DNA of 64,000 nucleotides from an uncultured Pelagibacteraceae bacterium (GTDB lineage Bacteria; Pseudomonadota; Alphaproteobacteria; Pelagibacterales; Pelagibacteraceae), in the NCBI GenBank assembly GCA_902612605.1, contig CACMDY010000005.1, positions 31,372 through 95,371 of the forward strand. The letters are read 5' to 3'. Each line of letters opens with the position of its first letter. The stretch's first letter is position 1. Positions 48,673 to 58,415 of the stretch are shown here, one piece after another. Position numbers and translations under genes: made by a program. A model generated the notes under the pieces. That model did no database searches and was not told the origin of the DNA. It saw only the letters and a list, made by a program, of their open reading frames with translations.

Positions 48673-49647
48673 TTATTTCTTTTTAGCAATATTTGAATAT
48701 AGCCAAGGGCAATCTACTAATAAAGGAGCTTGTTTACCTTCTGCAGCAGTTTGCATTCTTTTATCTCTAAATTTTTTTCTTTCCTCTTCTGGTAAATACA
48801 ATCTTTCATGTCCCCAAAAGCTTGGGCCTTCAAAAGTTTCAATAGCTTCCCACGTCTTAGGATCAATTATTCTTCCACCCCATCCATTTTCTACAAAAAA
48901 ACCAGATGGTGTTATTGAATAAAATGAAGTCATGTAATCATTAGTATGCCTTCCCATTGTATAAGCAATTTTGTCGTCTTTTAAATTCATTAAGTCATAT
49001 CCCTGTCCAACATCATCTAAAGAATTGTACTCAACCATAAAATGGTGAAATCCTTGTTGACCCGATCCAAACAATGCAAAACTATGATGTCTACCATTAA
49101 CATGAAAGAAACATAAAGATATTGGTGTATTGCTATAATCGCTGATTTTAAAATCTAAAAGGTCTTTGTAGAAAGGAACAAGTTTATTAAAATCTTTAGC
49201 ATGTAAAACAACATGACCCATTCCTAATGCACCAGTTTTAAATCCTGAAATTGGTCTAGATGGTTTGAAAGGATCACTATCTTTCATTGGATCAAATATT
49301 AATTCTATCTGATTGCCCTGAGGGTCTTTAAAATAAATTAAATCTTTAACAAATCTTTTGTCTGCAAATGAGGATTGTCCATGAGTTACTGGGATATTAT
49401 TATTCTCAAGACGATCAGCATACATTTTTAAATCTTCTTTTTTCTCAACCTCCCAGCCCATAAAGGCCAAACTATCTCCAGTGTCTCCCGTCACAACTAA
49501 TCTTTGCTTTTGATCATCCATTCTAAATGAAAGAGAGTCTTTTGCCCTATCCACTTGCTGCATTCCCAAACATTTTCTAGAATAATCTGACCAGTCTTCA
49601 ATTCGGTCTGAATTAACACCGATGTAGCTTAATGCATTTATTGCCAT
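48673..49647 (-). CDS. VOC family protein, extradiol ring-cleavage dioxygenase-like
   Basis: 324 aa two-module VOC; FKTGALGMGHVVLHAKDFNKLVPFYKDLLDFKISDY; FHHFMVEYNSLDDVGQGYDLM; NGWGGRIIDPKTW. Confidence 0.88.
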   Translation of the reverse strand: MAINALSYIGVNSDRIEDWSDYSRKCLGMQQVDRAKDSLSFRMDDQKQRLVVTGDTGDSLAFMGWEVEKKEDLKMYADRLENNNIPVTHGQSSFADKRFVKDLIYFKDPQGNQIELIFDPMKDSDPFKPSRPISGFKTGALGMGHVVLHAKDFNKLVPFYKDLLDFKISDYSNTPISLCFFHVNGRHHSFALFGSGQQGFHHFMVEYNSLDDVGQGYDLMNLKDDKIAYTMGRHTNDYMTSFYSITPSGFFVENGWGGRIIDPKTWEAIETFEGPSFWGHERLYLPEEERKKFRDKRMQTAAEGKQAPLLVDCPWLYSNIAKKK

Positions 49648-49670
49648 TCAATTATTATACAGGATTAAAA

Positions 49671-49700
49671 TTGAGCCTGCATTATTTAATGCAGGCTCAA
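49671..49700. repeat. 14-bp perfect inverted repeat downstream of dctP
   Basis: TTGAGCCTGCATTA-TT-TAATGCAGGCTCAA. Confidence 0.92.
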
Positions 49701-49714
49701 AAATTAGGTTTAAA

Positions 49715-50728
49715 TTAACCGTCTATTTTAGATATTATTTGTCTTGCTCTTTTTAGAACTGCGTCACCATCAAGGCCTTTGCCTTTCATTTCAGCAAGCC
49801 AGTTTGCTTCGATAGGTGCTAATATTTTCTTATATTCAGCTATAACATCATCAGAAGCTACTATGATCTCATGTCCAGGTTTATTCTCTACCTCAACTCT
49901 CATTTTAGCATTTTGACTATCTATTAATCCAGATGCCCAGTCACCAAACCACTGACCACTAAATTTATCTACACATCCTTTACCTTTGGCTGATAAACCA
50001 TCATATTTACCTTGGTTCATTATCAAACCAAATGTTGCATTAGTTATGTTAACTTCAGTGTGATACTTAGTTACATCAAATAGTCTGAAAGATCCGATTG
50101 CAGTGTAAGGGAATGGAGTTCCATCAATTACACCTTTGTTAAGTGCTTCCGATGTTCCAGGAGCTGGCACTCTTACTCCAGTTGCTCCAAGAGTTTTTAA
50201 AATTGTTCCAGCAATTTTACTTGGTACTCTCATTTTCTTACCTTTAAAGTCAGCAGGTCTTACAACTTTATCTGACTTCATATGTATTTGATATCCAGGG
50301 TTAGAATGTAAACCAATTAGTTTAATTCCTGCCATCTCTTTATCTAAGTAACCTTCTTCATAAAGAGTATTTAAAGCTCTAGACCCTGCTTTTGAAGTTT
50401 TTGTTAAAAAAGGTAATTCAATTACAGAGCTCAATGGAAACTGTCCTCCGATATATCCAAGTACCGTCCATGAAATGTCTGCTACACCTTTTGTAACAAT
50501 ATCATATTGTTGTGGTGGTTTTCCTAACACACCTCCTGCAAACATTTTAACATTAACTGCTCCAGCTGAACATTCGTTTACTTTGTCAGCCCATGCAGCA
50601 AGAATTTTGCTTGCGATAAATGCTTTTGGTGGTTCAAATGTTGCAAGTTTAAGTTCAGTTGCTGAAGCAGCATTTACTATACCTAAACTTAAAACACCAA
50701 AAACAAATCCAATTATTTTGTTTTTCAT
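49715..50728 (-). CDS. dctP: TRAP transporter substrate-binding protein (DctP family), third TRAP system
   Basis: 337 aa, signal peptide; FKGKKMRVPSKIAGTILKTLGATGVRVPAPGTSEALNKGVIDG. Confidence 0.93.
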   Translation of the reverse strand: MKNKIIGFVFGVLSLGIVNAASATELKLATFEPPKAFIASKILAAWADKVNECSAGAVNVKMFAGGVLGKPPQQYDIVTKGVADISWTVLGYIGGQFPLSSVIELPFLTKTSKAGSRALNTLYEEGYLDKEMAGIKLIGLHSNPGYQIHMKSDKVVRPADFKGKKMRVPSKIAGTILKTLGATGVRVPAPGTSEALNKGVIDGTPFPYTAIGSFRLFDVTKYHTEVNITNATFGLIMNQGKYDGLSAKGKGCVDKFSGQWFGDWASGLIDSQNAKMRVEVENKPGHEIIVASDDVIAEYKKILAPIEANWLAEMKGKGLDGDAVLKRARQIISKIDG

Positions 50729-50764
50729 ATTTCTCCCTCTAAAATTTATATTAAAATTTTAACT

Positions 50765-51622
50765 CTAAATTGAGATTATTTCATCCTTAATAGTGTTAGA
50801 TAAAACACCAATATCAGTGATTTCGACTTCAACATTGTCTCCTGGTTTCATAAAAACAGGTGGATTTCTTTTAAAGCCTACTCCACCAGGAGTTCCGGTT
50901 ACCAAAACATCGCCTGCTCTCCATGCCATAGCTTTGGATACATACGAAATTAAAATTGGTATATCAAAAATTAATTGACTTAGTTTAGCATTTTGCATTA
51001 CTTCGCCATTTAGCCTAGTCTCTATTGTTAAACTTTTATAGTCTGGAATGTCCTCTGCTAAAACCATGTGAGGACCAAAACTTCCTGTCTTTTCAAAATT
51101 TTTTCCCATACCAAATTGTCTAGTATGTCTTTGCCACTCTCTAATAGTACTTTCGTTGTAACAAGAAAAACCGACGATATGCTTTAATGCATCCTCTGGT
51201 TTGATATGTTTACCACCCTCATCCATTACAACTGCCATTTCTCCTTCAAAGTCTAAACTTTCTGATACAGTAGGCCTTTGTATTGCTTGCATATGCGCTG
51301 TTTGGCTTTCTGGAAATCTATGAAATATAACTGGGTTTTCCTCAACAGTACGGTTTGTTTCTTTTACATGTTCACTATAATTCAAACCTACACATATAAT
51401 TTTACCTGGATTAGGAATTAAAGGCGAATATTTAATTTGATCAAGTTTTATAGATCCTGGATTGCTCTTTGCATATTCTTTTGCTTCTTTAATCTTTTTT
51501 ATCTTTATTAATTCTTTTAAACTTGAAGCTCCATCTATCTTTCCAGTCAAATCAGTTATTAAATTATTTTCAATAATTCCAAACTTTTCACTGTTATCAT
51601 GATTGAATGAGATAAATTTCAT
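50765..51622 (-). CDS. Fumarylacetoacetate hydrolase family protein
   Basis: IICVGLNYSEHVKETN; LDFEGEMAVVMDEGGKHI; GDVLVTGTPGGVGFKRNPPVFMKPGD. Confidence 0.93.
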   Translation of the reverse strand: MKFISFNHDNSEKFGIIENNLITDLTGKIDGASSLKELIKIKKIKEAKEYAKSNPGSIKLDQIKYSPLIPNPGKIICVGLNYSEHVKETNRTVEENPVIFHRFPESQTAHMQAIQRPTVSESLDFEGEMAVVMDEGGKHIKPEDALKHIVGFSCYNESTIREWQRHTRQFGMGKNFEKTGSFGPHMVLAEDIPDYKSLTIETRLNGEVMQNAKLSQLIFDIPILISYVSKAMAWRAGDVLVTGTPGGVGFKRNPPVFMKPGDNVEVEITDIGVLSNTIKDEIISI

Positions 51623-51675
51623 ATTTTTATAACTTTATACGTTAATCTCTGATAAATTAGAAGAAAGTTTATCAA

Positions 51676-52152
51676 ATGAAATTTAAAATTAATTACATAT
51701 TTGATCTTTCAGCGATTATATCAGGATTAATATTATTATCTTTAGCTATACTAACTTTTTGTGATGTCTTTGGTAGAAGATTTCTAAATTCTCCTGTTAC
51801 AGGAACAATTGAATTAGTTGAATTCGGAATGGCCTTGGTTGCATTCTTAGCAATGCCAAGAGCTTTCTTTTTAAATGCAAATGTTTCTGCAGATTTTATA
51901 AAAAATGTCTCAAACAATACCTTTCAAATTTTCATAAACATTTTTAGATTTATTTTAATGATAGTGATTATGTCCATGATGGCATATGCAACAACAAAAG
52001 AAGCTATGGCTTTTTTTAAAAATGAAAGAGTAACTATTGATTTAGAAATATATTTTTATCCTTTTTATTATGCGGCGTCAGTTGGCATGTGGTTAAGTGT
52101 TGTTGCTATAGTTTTTTGGCTACTTAATGCTTTAAGGAGTGAAAACTCATGA
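51676..52152 (+). CDS. dctQ: TRAP transporter small permease (DctQ family)
   Basis: 158 aa, 4 TM; DVFGRRFLNSPVTGTIELVEFGMALVAFLAMPRAFF. Confidence 0.92.
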   Translation: MKFKINYIFDLSAIISGLILLSLAILTFCDVFGRRFLNSPVTGTIELVEFGMALVAFLAMPRAFFLNANVSADFIKNVSNNTFQIFINIFRFILMIVIMSMMAYATTKEAMAFFKNERVTIDLEIYFYPFYYAASVGMWLSVVAIVFWLLNALRSENS

Positions 52153-53459
52153 GCTTTGATCCAATTGTAAGCGGTTCGTTATCTTTTTTAGTTGTACTAA
52201 TTCTTATGGCATTAAATGTACCAATAGGTATTTCAATGTTGGTAGTTGGTTTTACAGGTTTTGCTTTAATAACAGGTTTTGAACAAGCTCTTTTTGTTTT
52301 AGGAACTGCTCCGTTTGAAGCTGTCTCTAAATATACTTTATCTGTATTACCTCTTTTCGTTTTAATGGGAAATCTTGCAAATAGAGCAAACTTATCTCGA
52401 AATTTATATGATGCAGCTTATGCAGTAGTTGGTCACTATAAAGGTGGATTAGCAATGTCTACTGTTGGTGCATGTGCTGGATTTGGAATGATTTGTGGAT
52501 CTTCAATTGCAACAGCAGCTACGATGTCACAAATGGCAGGACCAGAGATGAAAAGACACGGATATAGCGATGCATTAATAAGTGGTTCCGTTGCATCAGG
52601 TGGAACATTAGGAATTATAATTCCACCAAGTGTAATATTGATAATTTATGCCTATTTAACTGAGCAATCTATACAACAATTATTTTTTGCAGCTCTGATA
52701 CCAGGATTGATTGCAGTAGTTTTATATATGATTGCTATCAGAGTTTATTTAGTAATTTACCCTGATCAAGGGGGTCATGGAGAAAAAATGACTGCAAGAG
52801 ATAGAATATCTGCTCTAACAAAAGTTTTTCCAATATTTTTAATCTTTGCGATAATTATGGGTGGTCTTTATCTTGGTTTCTTTACAGCAACTGAAAGTGC
52901 AGCAGTTGGGGTTATTTTGGTGATTATATTTATTTTTTTTAGGGGTGAACTAACGATTGAACTACTTAGAAATTCTATATGGGATACTGTTAAAACTGTT
53001 GGTGCTCTTTATTTAATTGTTATTGGTGCAAGTGTTTTTAATTTTTTAATAACAGTTACTCAATTACCGTTCACAGTAGTAGATTTTATTAATGACCTTC
53101 AACTAACTCCATTAGGGATTATTTTAGTTATATGCGCTATTTATTTAGTTCTTGGAACTGTAATGGACTCTCTTGCAATGTTATTTTTAACTATTCCTGT
53201 TTTTTATCCTGTAATTGCTGATGCTGGAATTGATCCAGTATGGTTTGGAATATTTGCTGTAATTGTTGTTGAATTTGGTTTGATTTCACCTCCTGTTGGT
53301 ATGAATTTGTTTGTAATTAAAGGAGTGATGAACAAAACGCCTCTTCAAACAATTTGGTTTGGTACTTTACCGTTCTTAATTACTGATGTTATTAGACTTG
53401 CGTTATTAATAGCTTTTCCAGCTTTATGCTTGTACTTGCCGAGTTTAATGTATCCTTAG
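52149..53459 (+). CDS. dctM: TRAP transporter large permease (DctM family)
   Basis: 436 aa; GMICGSSIATAATMSQMAGPEMKRHGY, GGTLGIIIPPSVILIIYAYL, SPPVGMNLFVIKGV. Confidence 0.95.
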   Translation: MSFDPIVSGSLSFLVVLILMALNVPIGISMLVVGFTGFALITGFEQALFVLGTAPFEAVSKYTLSVLPLFVLMGNLANRANLSRNLYDAAYAVVGHYKGGLAMSTVGACAGFGMICGSSIATAATMSQMAGPEMKRHGYSDALISGSVASGGTLGIIIPPSVILIIYAYLTEQSIQQLFFAALIPGLIAVVLYMIAIRVYLVIYPDQGGHGEKMTARDRISALTKVFPIFLIFAIIMGGLYLGFFTATESAAVGVILVIIFIFFRGELTIELLRNSIWDTVKTVGALYLIVIGASVFNFLITVTQLPFTVVDFINDLQLTPLGIILVICAIYLVLGTVMDSLAMLFLTIPVFYPVIADAGIDPVWFGIFAVIVVEFGLISPPVGMNLFVIKGVMNKTPLQTIWFGTLPFLITDVIRLALLIAFPALCLYLPSLMYP

Positions 53460-53460
53460 A

Positions 53461-55038
53461 TTACCAAACACCAATCATTATACCACCATCTTCAGAATAA
53501 TCTCTCTCTTTCAAAACAAATTCATCGTCAGCAGCAGTTCTATTTTTTCGATCTGTTAATCTTTCTAGTAAAATATCTTTCATTTGATTTAGTATGTTTT
53601 GATGATCTTTAGATTGGCCAAGATCATTAAATTCATCTTTATCTTTTTCCAAATCAAATAATTGTGGTGGAAAACCTTTATAATAAATATATTTCCATTT
53701 ATCGTTTCTAATCATATAGGCTCTTGCATCTGAAGCACCTATATTTAAAATTTTTCTTGCTTCATTAAATGAATAATCTATCTCGCTAAATACACTCTCT
53801 CTCCATTTGCTAATTTTTTCATCTCTTAGAATTGGAATTAAAGAAGAACCTTCAAGTCTATGTTTGCTAGCTTTACTTTCTACAGCATCTAAAAATGTTG
53901 GAAGTAAATCAATTGCCTCTATAAATCTTTTCTCTTTTTTTCCTCTTGTTTTATTTGCTTCTTCACTTGGATCATAAATAATCATGGGTACTTTTACTAT
54001 TTGCTCATGAAATAATTCTTTTTCACCAAGCCAATGATCACCATGATAATCACCATGATCTGATGTAAAAACAATCATAGTATCTTGCATATTTCCATTT
54101 TCTTCCAAAAACTTAAAAAGTCTTCCTAGATTGTCATCAATTTGTTTGATTAAACCCATATAACCAGCAAGAACTGTCTCTCTTACGTTTTCTTGTGAAA
54201 ATGTTTTTGAAATACTATTTTCCATAAAAGCTTTATAAACAGGATGATTAATATTTTTTTCTGAGTCTGATCTTTGAACAGGATAAAATTGATTTTGCGA
54301 ATACATATTATGATATGGAGCGGGTGCAATATAAGGCCAATGTGGTTTTATATATGATAGATGTAAAAACCATTGTTCTTTAGTTTCTTTTATAAAATCG
54401 ATTGCTCTATTAGTCATAAATGCAGTTTCTGAATGTTTTTCTGGTAACCTAGACGGTTTATTTGAATTTCTTAATCTCCAACCACTTAAAATTTCTCCGT
54501 TTTCTCCATCAACTGAATTAGCCCAGCTGTCCCATGGATTATCTCCATCATATCCTAATTTATTTAACCATTCGTTATAGGATAATTTTTTTTCAGATTT
54601 TTTTATAATGTTGTTTGGATGAAGACCATCATCTCTCTCATATGGATCAAACCCTGGTTCCATTACTACAGAACCAATTTCTGTTGTTTTTGAAATTCCC
54701 AATCTATTCATGCTATTAATATCAGGTCTCATATGTGTCTTGCCGACAACACAAGTTTTTATTCCTGACTGCCTCAAGTAATCACCGATAGTTAATTCAC
54801 CAATTGGAAGTGGTACTTGGTTCCATGTGGAGCCATGACTAAATACTGTTCTTCCTGTGTAGTAAGATGCTCTTGATGGGCCACATACAGGTGCTTGAAC
54901 ATAAGCAGACTCAAACATTACACCTTTTTTTGCTAAACTATCTAAGTGAGGAGTTTTTAAATGTGGATGACCATAACATGAAAGGTAATCCCACCTAAGT
55001 TGATCAGCCATTATAAAAAGAATATTCTTAACTTTCAT
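53461..55038 (-). CDS. Type I sulfatase-family hydrolase
   Basis: ILFIMADQLRWDYLSCYGHPHLKTPHLDSLAKKGVMFESAYVQAPVCGPSRASYYTG: CxPSR formylglycine motif. Confidence 0.92.
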   Translation of the reverse strand: MKVKNILFIMADQLRWDYLSCYGHPHLKTPHLDSLAKKGVMFESAYVQAPVCGPSRASYYTGRTVFSHGSTWNQVPLPIGELTIGDYLRQSGIKTCVVGKTHMRPDINSMNRLGISKTTEIGSVVMEPGFDPYERDDGLHPNNIIKKSEKKLSYNEWLNKLGYDGDNPWDSWANSVDGENGEILSGWRLRNSNKPSRLPEKHSETAFMTNRAIDFIKETKEQWFLHLSYIKPHWPYIAPAPYHNMYSQNQFYPVQRSDSEKNINHPVYKAFMENSISKTFSQENVRETVLAGYMGLIKQIDDNLGRLFKFLEENGNMQDTMIVFTSDHGDYHGDHWLGEKELFHEQIVKVPMIIYDPSEEANKTRGKKEKRFIEAIDLLPTFLDAVESKASKHRLEGSSLIPILRDEKISKWRESVFSEIDYSFNEARKILNIGASDARAYMIRNDKWKYIYYKGFPPQLFDLEKDKDEFNDLGQSKDHQNILNQMKDILLERLTDRKNRTAADDEFVLKERDYSEDGGIMIGVW

Positions 55039-55084
55039 TTATTTCCTGACAGTTAATTATTTTTATAATGAAATTTTACTAATC

Positions 55085-56869
55085 TCAACTAACAAGAGAC
55101 TTTTGAGGTTTCATATCACTCTTGCTTATACCAGCTACTTTAACTGGTTTTTTCATAGCATCTCTTCTGAATGGCTCACCTAATTCTTGATTTAGAATTA
55201 TTTCGATAAATGTAGTAATACCCTTTTTCTGATCTTCACATGATTGTTTAATAGCTTTAGTGGTTTCTTCCATTGTATTTGCGATAACACCTTTTAATCC
55301 ACATGCATTAGCAACTTTTGCATAACTTAATTCTGGATCTAACTCTGTTCCAACAAAGTTATCATCGAACCACAAAATTGAATTTCTTTTTTCAGCACCC
55401 CATTGATAATTTCTAAAAATTACCATTGTTATTGCAGGCCACTCTTCTCTTGCACAAGAACTCATTTCATTCATACTTATTCCAAATGCTCCATCACCAG
55501 CAAAACCTATAACTGGAGTATCTGGACATCCAATTTTTGCTCCAAGAATAGATGGAAATCCATAACCACATGGTCCAAATAAACCTGGTGCCAAATATTT
55601 TCTTGGCTTTTCAAATGTTGGGTATGCATTACCAATTGCACAATTATTTCCAATATCGCTTGAAATTATAACATCTTCTGGCATTCCAGCTTGAATAGCT
55701 CTCCATGCTTGTCTTGGTGACATTCTATCTTTATCTCTTTCTCTTGCTTCTTTGTTCCAAACAGTTCCTGGATCATCATCCTCATGATCTAAACTCGTGA
55801 GAGTTTGTAACCATGCAGATTTTGTTTGATGAATTAGATTTTTTCTATCTTCTCTACCATTATCTCCAGCATTTGATGAAAGTTTTTCTAATATCTGTTG
55901 AGCTACCATTTTAGCATCACCACAAATACCAACTGTAACTTTCTTTGTTAAACCAATACGATCGGGGTTCATATCTACTTGAATAATTGTTGCATCTTTT
56001 GGCCAGTAATCAATTCCATATCCTGGTAATGTTGAAAATGGATTTAATCTTGTTCCTAAAGCTAAAACAACGTCAGCTTTTGAAATTAATTCCATTGCAG
56101 CTTTAGATCCGTTGTAACCTAATGGACCAACAGCTAGTGGATGGCTTCCCGGAAAGCTATCATTATGTTGATAACCATTACATACAGGTGCATCAAGCTT
56201 TTCTGCTAATTTTTTACAATCATCAATCGCATCACCTATAACAACTCCTGCGCCAGATAAAATTACTGGGAATTTTGCTTCTGATAATAATTTTGCAGCT
56301 CTATCAACAGCATCTTTCCCGCCACCTTGTCTTTCAAATCTTACAATTGGAGGTAACTCTATATCTATAACTTGTGTCCAAAAATCTCTTGGTACATTTA
56401 TTTGTGCAGGCGCTGAACCTCTAAATGCTTTTTCTATTACTCTGTTTAAAACTTCTGCCATTCTTGATGGGTCTCTAACTTCTTCTTGATAACACACCAT
56501 GTCTTTAAATAAATTCATTTGCTCTACTTCTTGAAAACCACCTTGGCCCATAGTTTTGTTTGCAGCTTGTGGTGTAACTAAAAGTAGTGGAGTATGATTC
56601 CAGTAAGCAGTTTTTATTGGTGTAACAAGTCCTGTAATACCTGGACCATTTTGAGCAATCACCATTGACATTTTTCCAGTTGCTCTCGTGTAACCATCAG
56701 CAATCAATCCACCATTTGTTTCATGAGCAACGTCCCAAAAAGTTATTCCAGCTTCTGGGAAAAGATCAGAAATAGGCATGAATGCAGAACCGATAATACC
56801 AAACGAATGTTCGATACCATGCATTTGTAAAACTTTTACAAAAGCTTCTTCGGTTGTCATTTTGGCCAT
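55085..56869 (-). CDS. xsc: Sulfoacetaldehyde acetyltransferase
   Basis: 594 aa ThDP enzyme; MTTEEAFVKVLQMHGIEHSFGIIGSAFMPISDLFPEAGITFWDVAHE, PAQINVPRDFWTQVIDIELP. Confidence 0.92.
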   Translation of the reverse strand: MAKMTTEEAFVKVLQMHGIEHSFGIIGSAFMPISDLFPEAGITFWDVAHETNGGLIADGYTRATGKMSMVIAQNGPGITGLVTPIKTAYWNHTPLLLVTPQAANKTMGQGGFQEVEQMNLFKDMVCYQEEVRDPSRMAEVLNRVIEKAFRGSAPAQINVPRDFWTQVIDIELPPIVRFERQGGGKDAVDRAAKLLSEAKFPVILSGAGVVIGDAIDDCKKLAEKLDAPVCNGYQHNDSFPGSHPLAVGPLGYNGSKAAMELISKADVVLALGTRLNPFSTLPGYGIDYWPKDATIIQVDMNPDRIGLTKKVTVGICGDAKMVAQQILEKLSSNAGDNGREDRKNLIHQTKSAWLQTLTSLDHEDDDPGTVWNKEARERDKDRMSPRQAWRAIQAGMPEDVIISSDIGNNCAIGNAYPTFEKPRKYLAPGLFGPCGYGFPSILGAKIGCPDTPVIGFAGDGAFGISMNEMSSCAREEWPAITMVIFRNYQWGAEKRNSILWFDDNFVGTELDPELSYAKVANACGLKGVIANTMEETTKAIKQSCEDQKKGITTFIEIILNQELGEPFRRDAMKKPVKVAGISKSDMKPQKSLVS

Positions 56870-56910
56870 ATCAAATCCTTCTTAATTCTATTTTTTAATT
56901 GTCAAAGTGC

Positions 56911-56930
56911 CCAATTCATATATAAATTGG
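56911..56930. promoter_or_regulatory. Candidate operator inverted repeat in xsc/suyA divergent promoter region
   Basis: CCAATT-CATATATA-AATTGG. Confidence 0.35.
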
Positions 56931-56959
56931 ACTGAATTTCAAACAAAGAAATCGTCACA

Positions 56960-57247
56960 ATGGCTGGCACAGATATTATAATCCACGATGAAAAAGACAA
57001 TGTAGGTGTTGTAGTTATTGAAAAAATTACTCCTAAACAAGACTGTGATTGCTGGATTATGGAAAATGATAAATCAGTAAAAATTCAATCGATGGATGAA
57101 ATACCTTTGGGTCATAAAATTGCAATGACTGATCTTAACGAGGGAGATACAATATTAAAGTACGGGCATGATATTGGCAAAGTAGTAAAATCAATTAAAA
57201 AAGGTGAGCATGTACATGTTCACAACGTAAAAACTAAAAAGTGGTAA
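56960..57247 (+). CDS. suyA: (2R)-3-sulfolactate sulfo-lyase small subunit (UxaA N-terminal/SAF-like)
   Basis: [18 protein letters not shown]...[48 protein letters not shown]. Confidence 0.85.
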   Translation: MAGTDIIIHDEKDNVGVVVIEKITPKQDCDCWIMENDKSVKIQSMDEIPLGHKIAMTDLNEGDTILKYGHDIGKVVKSIKKGEHVHVHNVKTKKW

Positions 57248-57248
57248 A

Positions 57249-58415
57249 ATGGAAATTCCAAAAACGTTTTTAGGATATAAAAGAGAAGATGGAAGAACAG
57301 GTACAAGAAATCACGTAATAATTCTTCCTGTTGATGATATTTCAAATGCTTGCGCTGAAGCTGTAGCTAATAATATTAAAGGTACGATTGCACTTCCACA
57401 TTCTTATGGAAGATTACAATTTGGAGCAGACCTAGAACTTCATTTTAGAACAATGATTGGAACAGGAAAAAATCCAAATGTTGCAGCAGTGATAGTTATT
57501 GGTATTGAGCCTAAATGGACAAAAAGAATTGTTGATGCAATTGCAACGACTGGAAAACCAGTTGAAGGTTTTAGTATAGAAGGTGTGGGAGATATAGATA
57601 CTATCGCAAGAGTTTCAAAAAAAGCTCAAGAATTTTCAATTTGGGCATCTGAGAAACAAAGAGAAGAACGTCCTATAAGTGATTTATGGATTTCAGTTAA
57701 ATGTGGAGAATCTGATACAACTTCAGGATTGGCATCAAATCCTACAGTTGGAAATTTAATGGATAAATTAGAGCCCCTTGGTGTTCATTTATGTTTTGGT
57801 GAAACATCTGAGCTAACAGGTGCTGAAACTGTATGTGAAAAAAGAGGAAAAACTCCTGAAGCTCAAGAAAAGTTTAGAAAAACTTGGAGTTCGTATAATG
57901 ATTTCATCTTAAAAGAAGCAACAGACGATCTTTCCGAAAGTCAACCAACAGCTGGAAATATAGCAGGTGGACTTACTACAATCGAAGAAAAAGCATTTGG
58001 TAACTTTCAAAAAATTGGTGGATGCAAATTTATTGATGTACTAGAACCAGCAGAAGAACCAACTAAAGGTCCAGGCTTATACTTTATGGATACCTCATCA
58101 GCTGCTGCTGAATGTGTTACTCTACAAGCTGCAGGAGGATTTAATCTTCACCTATTTCCAACTGGACAAGGAAATATAATTGGAAACCCAATTGAACCAG
58201 TAGTAAAACTAACTGCTAATCCATTAACTGCTAGAACCATGAGTGAGCATATTGATGTTGATGTTTCTAAAATTTTATCAAGAGAAATGAATTTAGATGA
58301 AGCTGGCGATGAATTAATCAAAGCCACAATAAGAGTTGCAAATGGAAGATTAACTTGTGCTGAAGCACTAGGCCATAGAGAATTTGTTATGACTAAATTA
58401 TACAGAAGTGCTTAA
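57249..58415 (+). CDS. suyB: (2R)-3-sulfolactate sulfo-lyase large subunit
   Basis: [100 protein letters not shown]. Confidence 0.88.
   Translation: MEIPKTFLGYKREDGRTGTRNHVIILPVDDISNACAEAVANNIKGTIALPHSYGRLQFGADLELHFRTMIGTGKNPNVAAVIVIGIEPKWTKRIVDAIATTGKPVEGFSIEGVGDIDTIARVSKKAQEFSIWASEKQREERPISDLWISVKCGESDTTSGLASNPTVGNLMDKLEPLGVHLCFGETSELTGAETVCEKRGKTPEAQEKFRKTWSSYNDFILKEATDDLSESQPTAGNIAGGLTTIEEKAFGNFQKIGGCKFIDVLEPAEEPTKGPGLYFMDTSSAAAECVTLQAAGGFNLHLFPTGQGNIIGNPIEPVVKLTANPLTARTMSEHIDVDVSKILSREMNLDEAGDELIKATIRVANGRLTCAEALGHREFVMTKLYRSA

Noticed and set aside
53461-55038. Calling the sulfatase a choline sulfatase
   Set aside because: Only the general type I sulfatase/CxPSR signature is clear; substrate class cannot be set from the sequence alone.
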